The notes beneath the pieces are model-generated. The model saw only the letters and a list, made by a program, of their open reading frames with translations, did not search any database and had not been told where the DNA came from. A program made the translations under genes and the position numbers. A stretch of DNA of 64,000 bases, from the NCBI RefSeq assembly GCF_011759375.1, contig NZ_JAARML010000001.1, positions 806,001-870,000 of the forward strand. The letters run 5' to 3'. Source of the DNA: Paraflavitalea devenefica (lineage in GTDB: Bacteria > Bacteroidota > Bacteroidia > Chitinophagales > Chitinophagaceae). Positions 29,448 through 39,046 of the stretch are shown here, one piece after another (positions within the stretch are counted from its first letter, which is position 1; each line of letters begins with the position of its first letter).

Positions 29448-30667
29448 CTTACCATCAAATTTTCCCATTGTTGGGATAACTTTTTATGCTCGTTTTCCCA
29501 ACTTACATTTTGATTAATACTAAATCGTGAAGCTTTATTTTTTCTTATTTCAGGTAAGAAATCCAATGTTTTTTGAATTGAAGAAATTAATGCTTCTTTA
29601 TCACTTATATCAATGATACACGTATGAAGAGGAAATTGCTGCGCAAATTGTTTTTGAGCCGGTGTATCGCTGGCTAAGATATAAAGACCAGCCTGCAGAT
29701 AAGCCCAAATTTTATTAGTAAGACATATCTTACGATTCTCATCCACGCCGTTTATCTCAAGTGCCAGGCCAATGTCATATTTTCCCAGTGTGCTGTTTAA
29801 TAATTCCTGGCTCGTTGGCGGTTTGACTTCAACGAACTCGTATTTTCTAAGAACCTTTTCATAAAATTCAGGGTCCAGATTTCCTATCAGTGTCAACTGA
29901 AGACGCCCGGTAAAATGCCCCAATAAAGGTAGTATTCCATCGAGTCCCCTATTAAAGCTTATATGCTGGGAAAACCAAACAAGGTTCATTTTTTCATCAG
30001 AAGCCTTGTCAGGTTGGTTATATAATGCAAATTCCTTTGCAGGGAAAACGTTATTAATTTTGATTGTATTCTTTAAGTTCAATTCATTGAAGAGAGATAA
30101 TGTAGCATCGTAAATCATAGGAGATGCAAAAGAAATGTAGGAAGCCTCTGGTAAAATTACTTTCATTAATCCAGTAACCGCCCTTCTGATTAAAGGGTCG
30201 TTATTCTCACCTGGATGAAAATCTTCTACATCTATTGCAAAGGGAACTCCTGTTTTACGCGAAAACCACCAGGCAGGATAGAACGCTCCGGGATTGTGAG
30301 CAATAATCAGATCAAACGAAGGTCTTTCCTTTTGCATAGCCCGGAGTAATGTAAATGTTCTTTTATCAGTAGCAACAGCACTGATAAGCGTGGAATGCCA
30401 ACCCATCCGATATAGAATTTTCGCCCCTGCTCCTAAAAGAGAATTCATTAACCAGGGGAAAAAGGGCTTTCTTGATGTTTGTAAAGAATAATATTTTATC
30501 CCATTAAGTGTTTGCCTGATTTGCTTCTCCATTTCCCGGGTCCAGTTGGCCATATCAAAGGCATACACCGTTACTGCATATCCAAGTTGTTGTGCTACTT
30601 CAATTTCTTTACGACAGCGGGGATTACTGGCCAGATTGGTGCTGGTTATAAACAGGATATGCTTCAT
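29444..30667 (-). CDS. Glycosyltransferase (GT-B, GT4-like)
   Basis: 407 residues from the ATG at 30667 (MKHILFITSTNLASNPRCRK), chosen for its ATGA overlap with the preceding stop. Contains DVEDFHPGENND near 149-160, NLVWFSQHISFNRGLDGIL and ALEINGVDENRKICLTNKIW, where the second half carries the donor-site glutamates. Substrate unknown. Confidence 0.78.
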   Translation of the reverse strand: MKHILFITSTNLASNPRCRKEIEVAQQLGYAVTVYAFDMANWTREMEKQIRQTLNGIKYYSLQTSRKPFFPWLMNSLLGAGAKILYRMGWHSTLISAVATDKRTFTLLRAMQKERPSFDLIIAHNPGAFYPAWWFSRKTGVPFAIDVEDFHPGENNDPLIRRAVTGLMKVILPEASYISFASPMIYDATLSLFNELNLKNTIKINNVFPAKEFALYNQPDKASDEKMNLVWFSQHISFNRGLDGILPLLGHFTGRLQLTLIGNLDPEFYEKVLRKYEFVEVKPPTSQELLNSTLGKYDIGLALEINGVDENRKICLTNKIWAYLQAGLYILASDTPAQKQFAQQFPLHTCIIDISDKEALISSIQKTLDFLPEIRKNKASRFSINQNVSWENEHKKLSQQWENLMVR

Positions 30668-31821
30668 GAACATTGCCTTGCTACCAAGGCCTCAATACTT
30701 GAAATATGTGACTGATAGGTATTACTCATCGAAAAAATTATGCGCTCCCTTTGTCTATCCACCGGCTCTCCTTCCTTAACACGCCGGACCACCCGGGCAA
30801 ACAGATCGGCATAACCACTATTATCCCTGGTTTTCAACATATCGACCAGGTTTGAATCCTTATAGGTAGATATATAATGAGAAACCACCGGCTTACCGGT
30901 GCTCAGGTATTCCATAACTTTATGGGAATTGGAACCATCCCATATTTTACTGATATTAAGCTGCCAGCAAAGCCAGAAAATATCTACCTTTTTACATTCC
31001 TCACTCAATACAGATGGATGCACCGCACCGCGTAATATGACATTGGGCTGTGATCGCAAAAACTCAATAAAAGCAAAAACCTGGGGATTGTTGAAAGCAA
31101 CTAAATTTCCCTCCTTTTCATACTGACCCCAAAAAATAAATTTAATATTTGGATGAGCTGTTATAACCTGCCGCATTGTTTCCCTGTCGGGAGCTTCCAT
31201 CAGCAGGTTACCAACATATCCTACTGTTATATCTTCTTTCGGATGGCTTTGGTCATTTTTCAGTTCACTTAAATAACCTGTGGCGGTCTCGGCAAAAAAA
31301 CGGTTCAGGCCATGATTGATAAACTGAACATTTTTCCCTGTCAGTTTTAATAAGTCAATAATGGAATCAGAAACGCCAAAACAAATATCTGCCGTTAAAG
31401 ACTCTTCAGGAAGGAAGTGCTGGCTAAAAAGGTCTGCAGCAAAAAAGATGCTGACAGGGGCCTTAAACCATGTAAGGTTCAGGAACCGATAAGGGTCAAA
31501 ACACCAAACCACATCCGGAAGTTTACCAATCGCTTTTCTTAAATACGTGATCTGTCCCCAAATGAGTACTCTGTAAATAAATCCCGGTAAGAATCGTTTT
31601 CCCCGATAAATTGGCCGGTACTTTACGACATATAATGATGCGTGTTCTCCGGAAGGTACAATACGAATACCTTTATTGTTCAAGTCGGGAGGTTCGATAA
31701 AATAAACTTCATTCCCCCTCTCTGCCAATTCGATTGCATAATGATGCTTGGAAATACGCATGGTACCCCACTTCTCAGAGGAAAGTATATAGACCGTCTT
31801 ATCCTTGAACAGGAAACCCAT
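30664..31821 (-). CDS. Glycosyltransferase (TuaH-like GT-B)
   Basis: 385 residues. The N-terminus VYILSSEKWGTMRISKHHYA and the segment VVWCFDPYRFLNLTWF are seen in glycosyltransferases of the TuaH type. ITVGYVGNLLMEAPDRE near 199-215 and SNSHKVMEYLSTGKPVVSHY near 307-326 form the donor site. Overlaps its downstream neighbour by 4 bases. Confidence 0.78.
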   Translation of the reverse strand: MGFLFKDKTVYILSSEKWGTMRISKHHYAIELAERGNEVYFIEPPDLNNKGIRIVPSGEHASLYVVKYRPIYRGKRFLPGFIYRVLIWGQITYLRKAIGKLPDVVWCFDPYRFLNLTWFKAPVSIFFAADLFSQHFLPEESLTADICFGVSDSIIDLLKLTGKNVQFINHGLNRFFAETATGYLSELKNDQSHPKEDITVGYVGNLLMEAPDRETMRQVITAHPNIKFIFWGQYEKEGNLVAFNNPQVFAFIEFLRSQPNVILRGAVHPSVLSEECKKVDIFWLCWQLNISKIWDGSNSHKVMEYLSTGKPVVSHYISTYKDSNLVDMLKTRDNSGYADLFARVVRRVKEGEPVDRQRERIIFSMSNTYQSHISSIEALVARQCS

Positions 31822-31827
31822 ATCTCT

Positions 31828-32934
31828 TTAGGAGTTATAAAATTCAGCAATGCTTTGAGCAACATATTGAATATGCTCATTGGTAAGTTCAGGGTACATG
31901 GGCAGGGAAAGTATCTGTTCCTGGTAAGCCGCTGAAACCGGAAAATCCTCACGAATGGCTTGTAAGTGCCGATATGCCTGCAAAAAAGGCAGGGGGGTAG
32001 GATAATGTACTGCAGTTTCAACACCATGCGCTTTCAGGTAAGCGGCCAGTTCATTACGCCGTTCTGCCCTGATGACATACAAATGCCATGTATGACGGGA
32101 ATCCGGTCGCTTTCCTGGTATTTTTATTTGAGGAATATCCTTGAGGCATTCATTGTAATAAGCAGCATTAGCAATACGTTGTTCTGTCCATTGGTGAATA
32201 TAAGGCAATTTGGCGCCGAGAATAGCTGCCTGCATACCATCCAGCCGGCTGTTAATCCCTTCTATATGGTGTTGATGCTTTATCAGGGCCCCATGATTTG
32301 CGTACATCCGGCACTTTTCAGCCAATACATCATCGTTAGTAATAATGGCGCCGGCATCGCCATAAGCCCCCAGGTTTTTCCCGGGGTAAAAGCTCAAGGT
32401 TCCGGCAATACCCCAGGTTCCCGCATTACGTTCTTTATGCTGAGAAAAATGAGACTGAGCACAATCTTCAATAAGATAAAGATCTCTTTTTTCGCAAAGC
32501 TGAGCAAGCACTTCTATATCAGCCATCTGGCCATATAAATGTACAGGTATGATGGCTTTTGTACGCGGTGTAATTTTTTCTTCTACCTTTTTTATATCAA
32601 TGGTAAAATAATCAGCTTCAATATCCACAAACACCGGCGTGGCCCCCGTTTGTCCAATGGTTTCAGAAGTAGATATCCAGCTACAGGCAGTAGTGATCAC
32701 CTCATCGCCAGGGCCAATACCCAACATTTTTAACAGGATATAAATAGCATCTGTACCATTTGCACAACCGATACAATGTTTAACCCCATAAGCTTCGGCA
32801 AAAAGTCGCTCAAATGTTTTCACATGAACCCCGCCTATAAAAGCTGTTTCCTCAATAACCTGTTCAATAGCGGCATCAATAGCCGTTTTAATAGAATCAT
32901 ATTGCTTTTTCAAGTCGACAAATGGTACTTGCAT
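31828..32934 (-). CDS. DegT/DnrJ/EryC1 sugar aminotransferase (WbpE-like)
   Basis: PLP-dependent transaminase of 368 residues. PLP lysine in SFYPGKNLGAYGDAGAI near 182; GCANGTDAIYILLKMLGI near 57-74; LYGQMADI; IEDCAQSHF. With the WbpB-like oxidoreductase and WbpD-like acetyltransferase nearby it would transaminate a 3-keto-GlcNAcA nucleotide, giving a 3-amino sugar. This pathway call is inference from the set. Confidence 0.86.
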   Translation of the reverse strand: MQVPFVDLKKQYDSIKTAIDAAIEQVIEETAFIGGVHVKTFERLFAEAYGVKHCIGCANGTDAIYILLKMLGIGPGDEVITTACSWISTSETIGQTGATPVFVDIEADYFTIDIKKVEEKITPRTKAIIPVHLYGQMADIEVLAQLCEKRDLYLIEDCAQSHFSQHKERNAGTWGIAGTLSFYPGKNLGAYGDAGAIITNDDVLAEKCRMYANHGALIKHQHHIEGINSRLDGMQAAILGAKLPYIHQWTEQRIANAAYYNECLKDIPQIKIPGKRPDSRHTWHLYVIRAERRNELAAYLKAHGVETAVHYPTPLPFLQAYRHLQAIREDFPVSAAYQEQILSLPMYPELTNEHIQYVAQSIAEFYNS

Positions 32935-32966
32935 TCAATGAAATATTGGTAATTAAATATCCTTGT

Positions 32967-33722
32967 TTAAAAAGATTTCCACCAGTTCCACTCCCTCGTA
33001 TCTTCTGCTGTTTTTTGAAAAGCCACCATGCTGGAGCGAAGCCCCAGCTTCACATCGCTTCTCAATACCGAATCATTCAACAACTCGGAACGCCATTTTT
33101 GAGGTATAATACCCGATATCAACTGAACACCTCCTTTAACCTTGTCAAACAGTTTCCGGCTTTTTGTTGCTGATGTCCCCATTGAAGATCCTTTATATTG
33201 AAGGCAGGGATAGTTGTACAGGTAACGGAGGCATTTATTAATCGCCGGCATCTGAACATCGTCAATCACTAATACTCCGCCTGGTTTGAGCATTTTCACC
33301 AGGTAAAATGCATCCAATAAAGTATGATCAAAAGTGTGATAGCCGTCAATAAAGGCGAAATCAAATTTCTCCGCTTTATCCAGTAAGGCAGGCAATGCAA
33401 TTTCTGACCCCTTTTCAATAAGCTTGTATTGATCATGACCAAACATTTGCAACAGGTTGATTCCTTTGCTTTCCCAATAAGTGGTCTGAAACGGATCAAT
33501 GATAGTATGTTGTCCTCCACTTGATGCAAGCGCATCCATTATCACTAAACTGGAAGCCCCTTCTGCACAACCGATCTCAATAGTATTTTGGGGTCGTAAT
33601 TCCCGTATCAGGTTGTCAATAAATGTTGCTTCTTCAAAATCTATGGCAGAAGTAAATACCACTTTAGAACCGTTTTTCTGATAAGCCTGGTCCTTGATAA
33701 TTTCTGCTACTTTATTTTTCAT
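32967..33722 (-). CDS. Class I SAM-dependent methyltransferase (Methyltransf_24 type)
   Basis: 251 residues. SAM-binding NTIEIGCAEGASSLVI near 45-60, DPFQTTYWESKGI near 76-88, FAFIDGYHTFDHTLLDA near 114-130, and PGGVLVIDDV near 138-147. Probably acts on a sugar or nucleotide-sugar of the locus. Target unknown. Confidence 0.75.
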   Translation of the reverse strand: MKNKVAEIIKDQAYQKNGSKVVFTSAIDFEEATFIDNLIRELRPQNTIEIGCAEGASSLVIMDALASSGGQHTIIDPFQTTYWESKGINLLQMFGHDQYKLIEKGSEIALPALLDKAEKFDFAFIDGYHTFDHTLLDAFYLVKMLKPGGVLVIDDVQMPAINKCLRYLYNYPCLQYKGSSMGTSATKSRKLFDKVKGGVQLISGIIPQKWRSELLNDSVLRSDVKLGLRSSMVAFQKTAEDTREWNWWKSF

Positions 33723-33811
33723 AATAATTCTTATATAAGCAATACAGTATGTTGAACTCTTTAATAAGGCTAACCGACTTTACAATCGCATCCGGACATA
33801 ACTATTTGTGA

Positions 33812-34279
33812 TTATATTTTTCGCAACAGGGCAGCTGGATTACCGGCATAAATACCAGGCTCAGTAATGTCCTTTGTAACCACAGCTCCGGCGCCTATCA
33901 CGACATTATCACAAATAGAAATGGGAAGAATTGTTGCATTCGATCCGAGAGAAACGTTATTACCGATAACAGTATTCTTCCATTTTGTTTTATCGCCCCG
34001 TGCCGGCCCCCCTGTCTCGAACAAATCATTTATAAACATCACGCCATGCCCGATGAAACAATCATCACCGATCGTAACCAGCTCACATATAAAACTATGG
34101 GATTGCACTTTAGTCCGGTCGCCAATGACCACGTCTTTCTGTATTTCCACAAAAGGGCCAATAAAGCACCCTTCCCCAATTTTGCAGCCATACAAATTAA
34201 CCGGGTTTACCACTTTTACATGCTCGCCGAATATTACATCGTTCCGGATAGCGCTTTCAAAAATTATAGGATTGTTCAT
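33812..34279 (-). CDS. Hexapeptide acetyltransferase (WbpD/WlbB-like)
   Basis: 155 residues, almost all left-handed beta-helix repeats (GCFIGPFVEIQKDVVIGD, GDDCFIGHGVMFIND, GNNVSLGSNATILPIS, NVVIGAGAVVTKDI). Size and order match WbpD/WlbB, which acetylates the 3-amino group of UDP-GlcNAc3NA. Overlaps the oxidoreductase gene by 4 bases (ATGA). Confidence 0.85.
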   Translation of the reverse strand: MNNPIIFESAIRNDVIFGEHVKVVNPVNLYGCKIGEGCFIGPFVEIQKDVVIGDRTKVQSHSFICELVTIGDDCFIGHGVMFINDLFETGGPARGDKTKWKNTVIGNNVSLGSNATILPISICDNVVIGAGAVVTKDITEPGIYAGNPAALLRKI

Positions 34280-35289
34280 AATTGCATAGCAGTATAAATC
34301 TTATCGATAATTTCTACTGTTTTAAGGCCTTCAAAACCATTAGTTGCTATTACACCATTACCTGTCAATACGTCTGCCAGGTTTTGATACACCTTATCAT
34401 GATTAGACATAGACCCCTGGTACTGGCCGTAATTATTTGGAGGATTGCCAGGTGGCAGGTCTTTAATTTCGAGTCCTTCTATTTTCTGGTATTCCAGTTC
34501 ATTCAAATACTGTCCACCTATCTTCACCGTTCCTTTTTCTGCAAAAATGGTAAGAGACCCTTCCATATTTTTCTCATGACAATTAACCGTATAATTAATC
34601 GTCCCGATAACTCCATTATAAAACTTCATGCATACCGTTCCTGCATCTTCAAATTCAATAATATTTTCATGATGATAATTATTACCGAATGCATGCACCG
34701 TCTTTACATCACCTACCAGCCAGTACAATAAATCTATAAAATGACTGAACTGGGTATATAAAGTTCCGCCATCCAATAAACGGGTTCCCTTCCAGGAATT
34801 TTTATAATAAGCATCATTCCTGTTCCAGAAACAATTTAACTGCACACTGTAAATCTTACCCAGCCGTCCTTCTTCAATTATTTTTTTAACTGCAGCCACA
34901 GGCGGATTAAAACGGTTTTGTTTTACAATGAACAAACGCCTGTTAGCCTTTTCAGCCGCATTGATCATCTCCCCGCAATCCTGTACATTAAGCGCCATCG
35001 GCTTTTCACACAATACGTGAAAACCTGCCTTTAACGATTGAATGGCATGCTCGGCATGTAATCCATTGGGTGAACAAATAGCAATCACATCAATATCAGG
35101 GTGTGCCAGAAACAAATCAGCTAATTGCACATAGGAAGCGGCCCCGTATTTTTCGCCCAGTTCGAAAGCCTTTTCTTTAATAGTGTCGCACACTGCCACC
35201 AGCGTACCTGTTTTCTCAATGTGCTCTGCATGGCGCTGGGCAATTCGCCCACAGCCAATAATACCAAATTGCAATGTTGTTTTTTTCAT
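34276..35289 (-). CDS. Gfo/Idh/MocA oxidoreductase (WbpB/WlbA-like)
   Basis: 337 residues. NAD site FGIIGCGRIAQRHAEHIE at the start, then CEKPMALNVQDC near 93 and WKGTRLLDGGTLYTQFSHFI near 167-186, which is typical of WlbA/WbpB enzymes that oxidise C3 of UDP-GlcNAcA. Adjacent to the WbpD-like gene and near the WbpE-like gene, so three successive steps are represented. The UDP-GlcNAc 6-dehydrogenase (WbpA) is not in the window. Confidence 0.87.
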   Translation of the reverse strand: MKKTTLQFGIIGCGRIAQRHAEHIEKTGTLVAVCDTIKEKAFELGEKYGAASYVQLADLFLAHPDIDVIAICSPNGLHAEHAIQSLKAGFHVLCEKPMALNVQDCGEMINAAEKANRRLFIVKQNRFNPPVAAVKKIIEEGRLGKIYSVQLNCFWNRNDAYYKNSWKGTRLLDGGTLYTQFSHFIDLLYWLVGDVKTVHAFGNNYHHENIIEFEDAGTVCMKFYNGVIGTINYTVNCHEKNMEGSLTIFAEKGTVKIGGQYLNELEYQKIEGLEIKDLPPGNPPNNYGQYQGSMSNHDKVYQNLADVLTGNGVIATNGFEGLKTVEIIDKIYTAMQL

Positions 35290-35305
35290 GTTATTTCATA
35301 ACCAA

Positions 35306-36049
35306 TTAAATACTGAATCCTGTAGGGAAACTTATTAAAACGCCCATGCCTTTCTTTTGGTACACAAACATACTGCCTGCAGCCACCGCTGAAGCCCCTG
35401 TTTGCACTGCTTTGATAAAGTCACCGGTATTACCGGCTCCGCCACAGACAATCAACGGAATGCCGATTGCTGGTGCTACCAACTTGACAAGTTCCAGATC
35501 ATACCCACCCCATGTACCATCCTGCTCAATTGAATTGAGCAGAATTTCACCGGCGCCATTCGCCTCCAGTTGCTTCACCCATTCAACGGGGGTCCAGTTG
35601 GTACTTTTAGTCCCCGAATGAGAATAGGTTTTATACTTGCCAAATAAATTCTTTTTTACATCAATAGCACAAACTACGGCCTGGGCGCCATAAATATGTC
35701 CAATTTTTTCTATTAGTGATATATCATTAAACAAAATGGAATTCAACACCACCTTTTCATACCCGGCATCAAATACTTTTTTCGCATCTTCCAATGTTTT
35801 AATCCCCCCCCCATATCCCATCGGCATAAAGGCTTCTCCTGCTATTTCAGTAATTTTTTTATAATCAATGGCACTTCCATCTAAAGAAGCATTATAATCC
35901 AGCACTACCAGCTCATCCGCTTCTTTCTCATTAAAGATCTTAACTGTGTTAATCGGGTCACCTACATACGCAGCATTTTTAAACCTTACTGTTTTATACA
36001 AACCGCCCTTGCGCAATAACAGAACCGGGATGATCCTTATACGACTCAT
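35306..36049 (-). CDS. HisF-like cyclase subunit of a sugar amidotransferase system (HisF2/AglZ type)
   Basis: 247 residues of TIM barrel similar to HisF: RIIPVLLLRKGGLYKTVRF, FMPMGYGGGIKTLEDAK, VCAIDVKKN, ILLNSIEQDGTWGGYDLELV, VCGGAGNTGDF. In LPS loci such HisF2 proteins pair with HisH2 and WbpG. It lies between hisH-like and wbpB-like genes rather than in a histidine operon. ATGA overlap with hisH-like. Confidence 0.9.
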   Translation of the reverse strand: MSRIRIIPVLLLRKGGLYKTVRFKNAAYVGDPINTVKIFNEKEADELVVLDYNASLDGSAIDYKKITEIAGEAFMPMGYGGGIKTLEDAKKVFDAGYEKVVLNSILFNDISLIEKIGHIYGAQAVVCAIDVKKNLFGKYKTYSHSGTKSTNWTPVEWVKQLEANGAGEILLNSIEQDGTWGGYDLELVKLVAPAIGIPLIVCGGAGNTGDFIKAVQTGASAVAAGSMFVYQKKGMGVLISFPTGFSI

Positions 36050-36663
36050 ACAGTTATCTTGGAAAAATTTTTTAATACAGCCATCCCAAACTTATGGCTT
36101 TTTTCAGGATGAAACTGTGTACCATAAATATTGTTCTTACGGAATGCACACACAAATTCATACCCATACATGGCAGTGGCACTTATTTCACCAAGCTGCT
36201 CAAACAAAAAATGAAAAGTATGTACATGATAAAAACGTGGCTCTACCGGTAGATTTATCCACAAAGGGCTTTCATCAGCCAGTTTTATATCGCTCCACCC
36301 CATATGAGGGACCTTCAGGCCATGTAAACGGCTCTGATCAAAACGTACTGTAACTGCGTCCACCCATCCCAAGCCATCTACATTCCCTTCCTCACTATGT
36401 TTGGTAAGTAACTGCGCACCCAGGCAAATCCCCAGTACCGGTTTCCTTTCTTCCAATACCAATTGATCCAGCAGCTGCTTTAATCCTGACTCATGCAGAT
36501 TATCCATTCCTTTTTTGAAATGACCAACCCCGGGAATAATCAGGCGATCCGCTTTGCGGATTTCATCCGGCTCACTAGTAATAATGGCCTGTAATCCCAG
36601 CCGCTTGTGCATATTAAGAATAGACGTCAGGTTACCTAAACCATAATTTACGATAGCTACCAT
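36046..36663 (-). CDS. HisH-like glutaminase subunit of a sugar amidotransferase system (HisH2 type)
   Basis: 205 residues. Class I glutaminase: VAIVNYGLGNLTSILNM, IPGVGHFKKGMDNL, nucleophile in LGICLGAQLL near 78-87, His/Glu in TQFHPEKSHKFG near 187. Supplies ammonia from glutamine to the partner synthase. The start overlaps the WbpG-like stop as TAATG. Confidence 0.92.
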   Translation of the reverse strand: MVAIVNYGLGNLTSILNMHKRLGLQAIITSEPDEIRKADRLIIPGVGHFKKGMDNLHESGLKQLLDQLVLEERKPVLGICLGAQLLTKHSEEGNVDGLGWVDAVTVRFDQSRLHGLKVPHMGWSDIKLADESPLWINLPVEPRFYHVHTFHFLFEQLGEISATAMYGYEFVCAFRKNNIYGTQFHPEKSHKFGMAVLKNFSKITV

Positions 36664-37808
36664 TATTTAACAGGAAAAAAAGTGCGGTAAATTTTTTTAA
36701 ATGGCTTCAAAATAGGATAACGGATATCAATTGGTTTCTCATAATCAAAATCATAATGGCTACGCGGTGGTAGCTTCATCAAAGCATCAAACTCTTCAGC
36801 ACTAAAGCCAAACTTTTTCAATACAAACTCATAATCAATTATAAATTGTTGCGAATCGTATATTGGTTTTTCTAACTCTTCTATGGCCTCTGCCTTAGAC
36901 AACTGACCTCCAAAAATTAAATCAGACAAATGCGCTTTCCTCTTGTCAATATTAAACTTTGTAGGCAAAATATATCCCTGATAAAAACGTGTCCATACTG
37001 ATTCATAATGTTTTCCTCCATAATCACGCCACCCCAATTCATTTTGTATAAGTTCCTTTACCCTTTTCTTATTATAATCCACGTAATTTAATAACGAAAC
37101 AGATTGTATGCCTATTATCTGCTGATAATATCTTTTCACCTTGGCATCCATGAACGGAAAAGTCTTCAATGGCAAAGTCCCGTAACGCTTATGAATCGAT
37201 TTTATATTAATATGGTCTGTTTTAGAATAGATCCAGCTTGAGGGAAGCGTCTGTTCAGTCTGCACATTTGTACCACTAAGGATAAATCGGATTTTTCTTT
37301 CACCCGCCAGACGATACATTGTAGCAAAAATGGCATGATCAGTAATCGCTTCGATATCCACCACTGATGCCTTTAAATACGCTATTTGCAGATCGCGAAA
37401 CTCCTCCCAGTTAATCACATAAGTAAAAAGGTCAATCCCTAACCTGTTTACAATATTTTCAATATTCTGTACGGCCAACTCTGAATTCCAGCCGTTATCG
37501 AAATGAACAGCAAGAGGGCGTAGGCCTAGTTGCTTTGACAGGTAGGCAATATAGGTGCTGTCTACACCACCGCTTAAACCCATAATACAATCATATGGCT
37601 GGTTTTTACCGGCTTCTTTTATCTCATTGGCTATTGCTTCCAGCTTCGCCTTAGCCTGCTCCCCATGTAGTATTATTCCAGCTTCTGCCTTTTTATATGC
37701 ATAGTAATAATTACTGATACCCTTCTCATCAAAACGGATACTTGGATCCGCAATGGTATCCATTACAGAAACGGTGCACTGCTGATAATCCTGGTCAATA
37801 TGCTCCAC
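36663..37808 (-). CDS. WbpG/PseA-type N-acetyl sugar amidotransferase, copy 1 (zinc knuckle lost)
   Basis: 381 residues. ATP-pyrophosphatase motif CIMGLSGGVDSTYIAYLS near 75-92; FDNGWNSELAVQNI; conserved DYGGKHYESVWTRFYQGYI and RKAHLSDLI. Family members replace an N-acetyl group by acetamidino in sugars such as ManNAc3NAmA, using ammonia from HisH/HisF. The N-terminal metal site expected as two Cys pairs is reduced: the protein reads QCTVSVMDT and GISNYYY, keeping one of four Cys. Upstream of and translationally coupled to hisH-like and hisF-like genes. Confidence 0.88.
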   Translation of the reverse strand: MEHIDQDYQQCTVSVMDTIADPSIRFDEKGISNYYYAYKKAEAGIILHGEQAKAKLEAIANEIKEAGKNQPYDCIMGLSGGVDSTYIAYLSKQLGLRPLAVHFDNGWNSELAVQNIENIVNRLGIDLFTYVINWEEFRDLQIAYLKASVVDIEAITDHAIFATMYRLAGERKIRFILSGTNVQTEQTLPSSWIYSKTDHINIKSIHKRYGTLPLKTFPFMDAKVKRYYQQIIGIQSVSLLNYVDYNKKRVKELIQNELGWRDYGGKHYESVWTRFYQGYILPTKFNIDKRKAHLSDLIFGGQLSKAEAIEELEKPIYDSQQFIIDYEFVLKKFGFSAEEFDALMKLPPRSHYDFDYEKPIDIRYPILKPFKKIYRTFFPVK

Positions 37809-37878
37809 TAATCTTTTAATTTATAAATTGATACAAAGGCTTTCGAAGCATCTTCTGTTTCTTTTTAAAAACTCCGAT

Positions 37879-39046
37879 TTATACAAAATATTTTTTCAGA
37901 GATAAAAAGTATGATTCAAAGAATTTATAAGAAAACAAAGACACTAGGAAAACAGCAACTATTATGAAAGGAAAACTTACTATCGAACTATTATACTTAA
38001 AATAGCGTAAAAAACCGCTATCAAATACCTGAGCAGAAAATAACTTGTCCATTGAATTTTTTAGGTATGGCTGAAGAAGGACTAACACCAGGTAGTGATA
38101 TATATATGCCATATGAAACCTGTCCGACGCGTTGAACCCATTTATTCTGCAAAAACCTTCCCCATATCCCTGTAAATGGTCTTGTTACAACTCGCCCAAC
38201 CCAAAAGAAGCCAATTACACATATACAAAAACGTATAAAAATCAGGTAACGGTCTTCCGATTTTCCTTGCCCATAAATAATACTAATGTATAAAAAAGTG
38301 AGAAATGCCGGTATAGATAACCACTTGGCATACCGGATCAGTTTAGGCAGTTGCTGAGGAATGATATTTTTAATGCAGGCCAGCGCGGCTCCTGTTATTA
38401 AAGCAATTGAGCAGGACAACGTATGGAAGTAATTATAATTCTGGTTTAAATTATTAAAATTGAAGAATATAAATCCTGTAGCCACGAGCAGTATGCTTAT
38501 GATAAAACCTATTATCCTGTTAGAAGGGATCAGCAACATCATAACAGGCCATAAAATATAAAACTGTTCTTCAACAGCCAGCGACCATAAATGACCTGTC
38601 AAAGTAGAACCATCGTCGTATATATCATAAAAGTTGATACTATAAAACAGTCCCCACCATTTATGGTCATTTACCTGTGAAAAGAAAAAAATCAACAGAA
38701 TTGACCAATATAAATAATACAAAGGGAATATGCGCAACGTACGACGCACATAAAATACCTTAAGTCCACTAGCTACAGAATGTCGCTTTTTTAAACTCAA
38801 TAAACTCTCTGTTATCAAAAATCCACTGATAACAAAAAACAAATCCACTCCCGCATTTCCTGACAGAAAAAAATGACTTACATGAGGATTAATAAAATGT
38901 TGAAAAAGTACTCCAAAAATACTAACAAAACGTAAGCCGTCTAACTGGCTGTAATACGAAAGCTTTAAACGTGAAGCGCCAATCTGTTCATTTTCCAGAT
39001 CAATAATATCCATCTTAACAAGGGGACGGTCAATTGTCTTCTCCAT
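37879..39046 (-). pseudogene. Acyltransferase-3 (OafA-like) gene frameshifted at an (AT)5 tract; possibly phase-variable
   Basis: The main frame encodes an acyltransferase-3 membrane protein (YSQLDGLRFVSIFGVLFQHF, GNAGVDLFFVISGFLI, GHLWSLAVEEQFYILWP) up to GQVSYGIYI, then reads SLPGV and ends at 38021. The alternative frame continues as YHYLVLVLLQPYL to the last membrane helix and stop at 37879. The switch falls exactly on the ten-base AT tract at 38098-38107. One more AT unit would join the frames into a protein of about 390-400 residues. The start is ATG 39046 (overlaps the upstream gene by 17 bases) or 39013. Confidence 0.75.
38098..38107. repeat. (AT)5 dinucleotide tract at the acyltransferase frameshift
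   Basis: Ten alternating bases, reading ATATATATAT on both strands, inside the coding sequence. Six units instead of five would restore the full acyltransferase frame, so slipped-strand mispairing here would switch the C-terminus. Confidence 0.6.
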
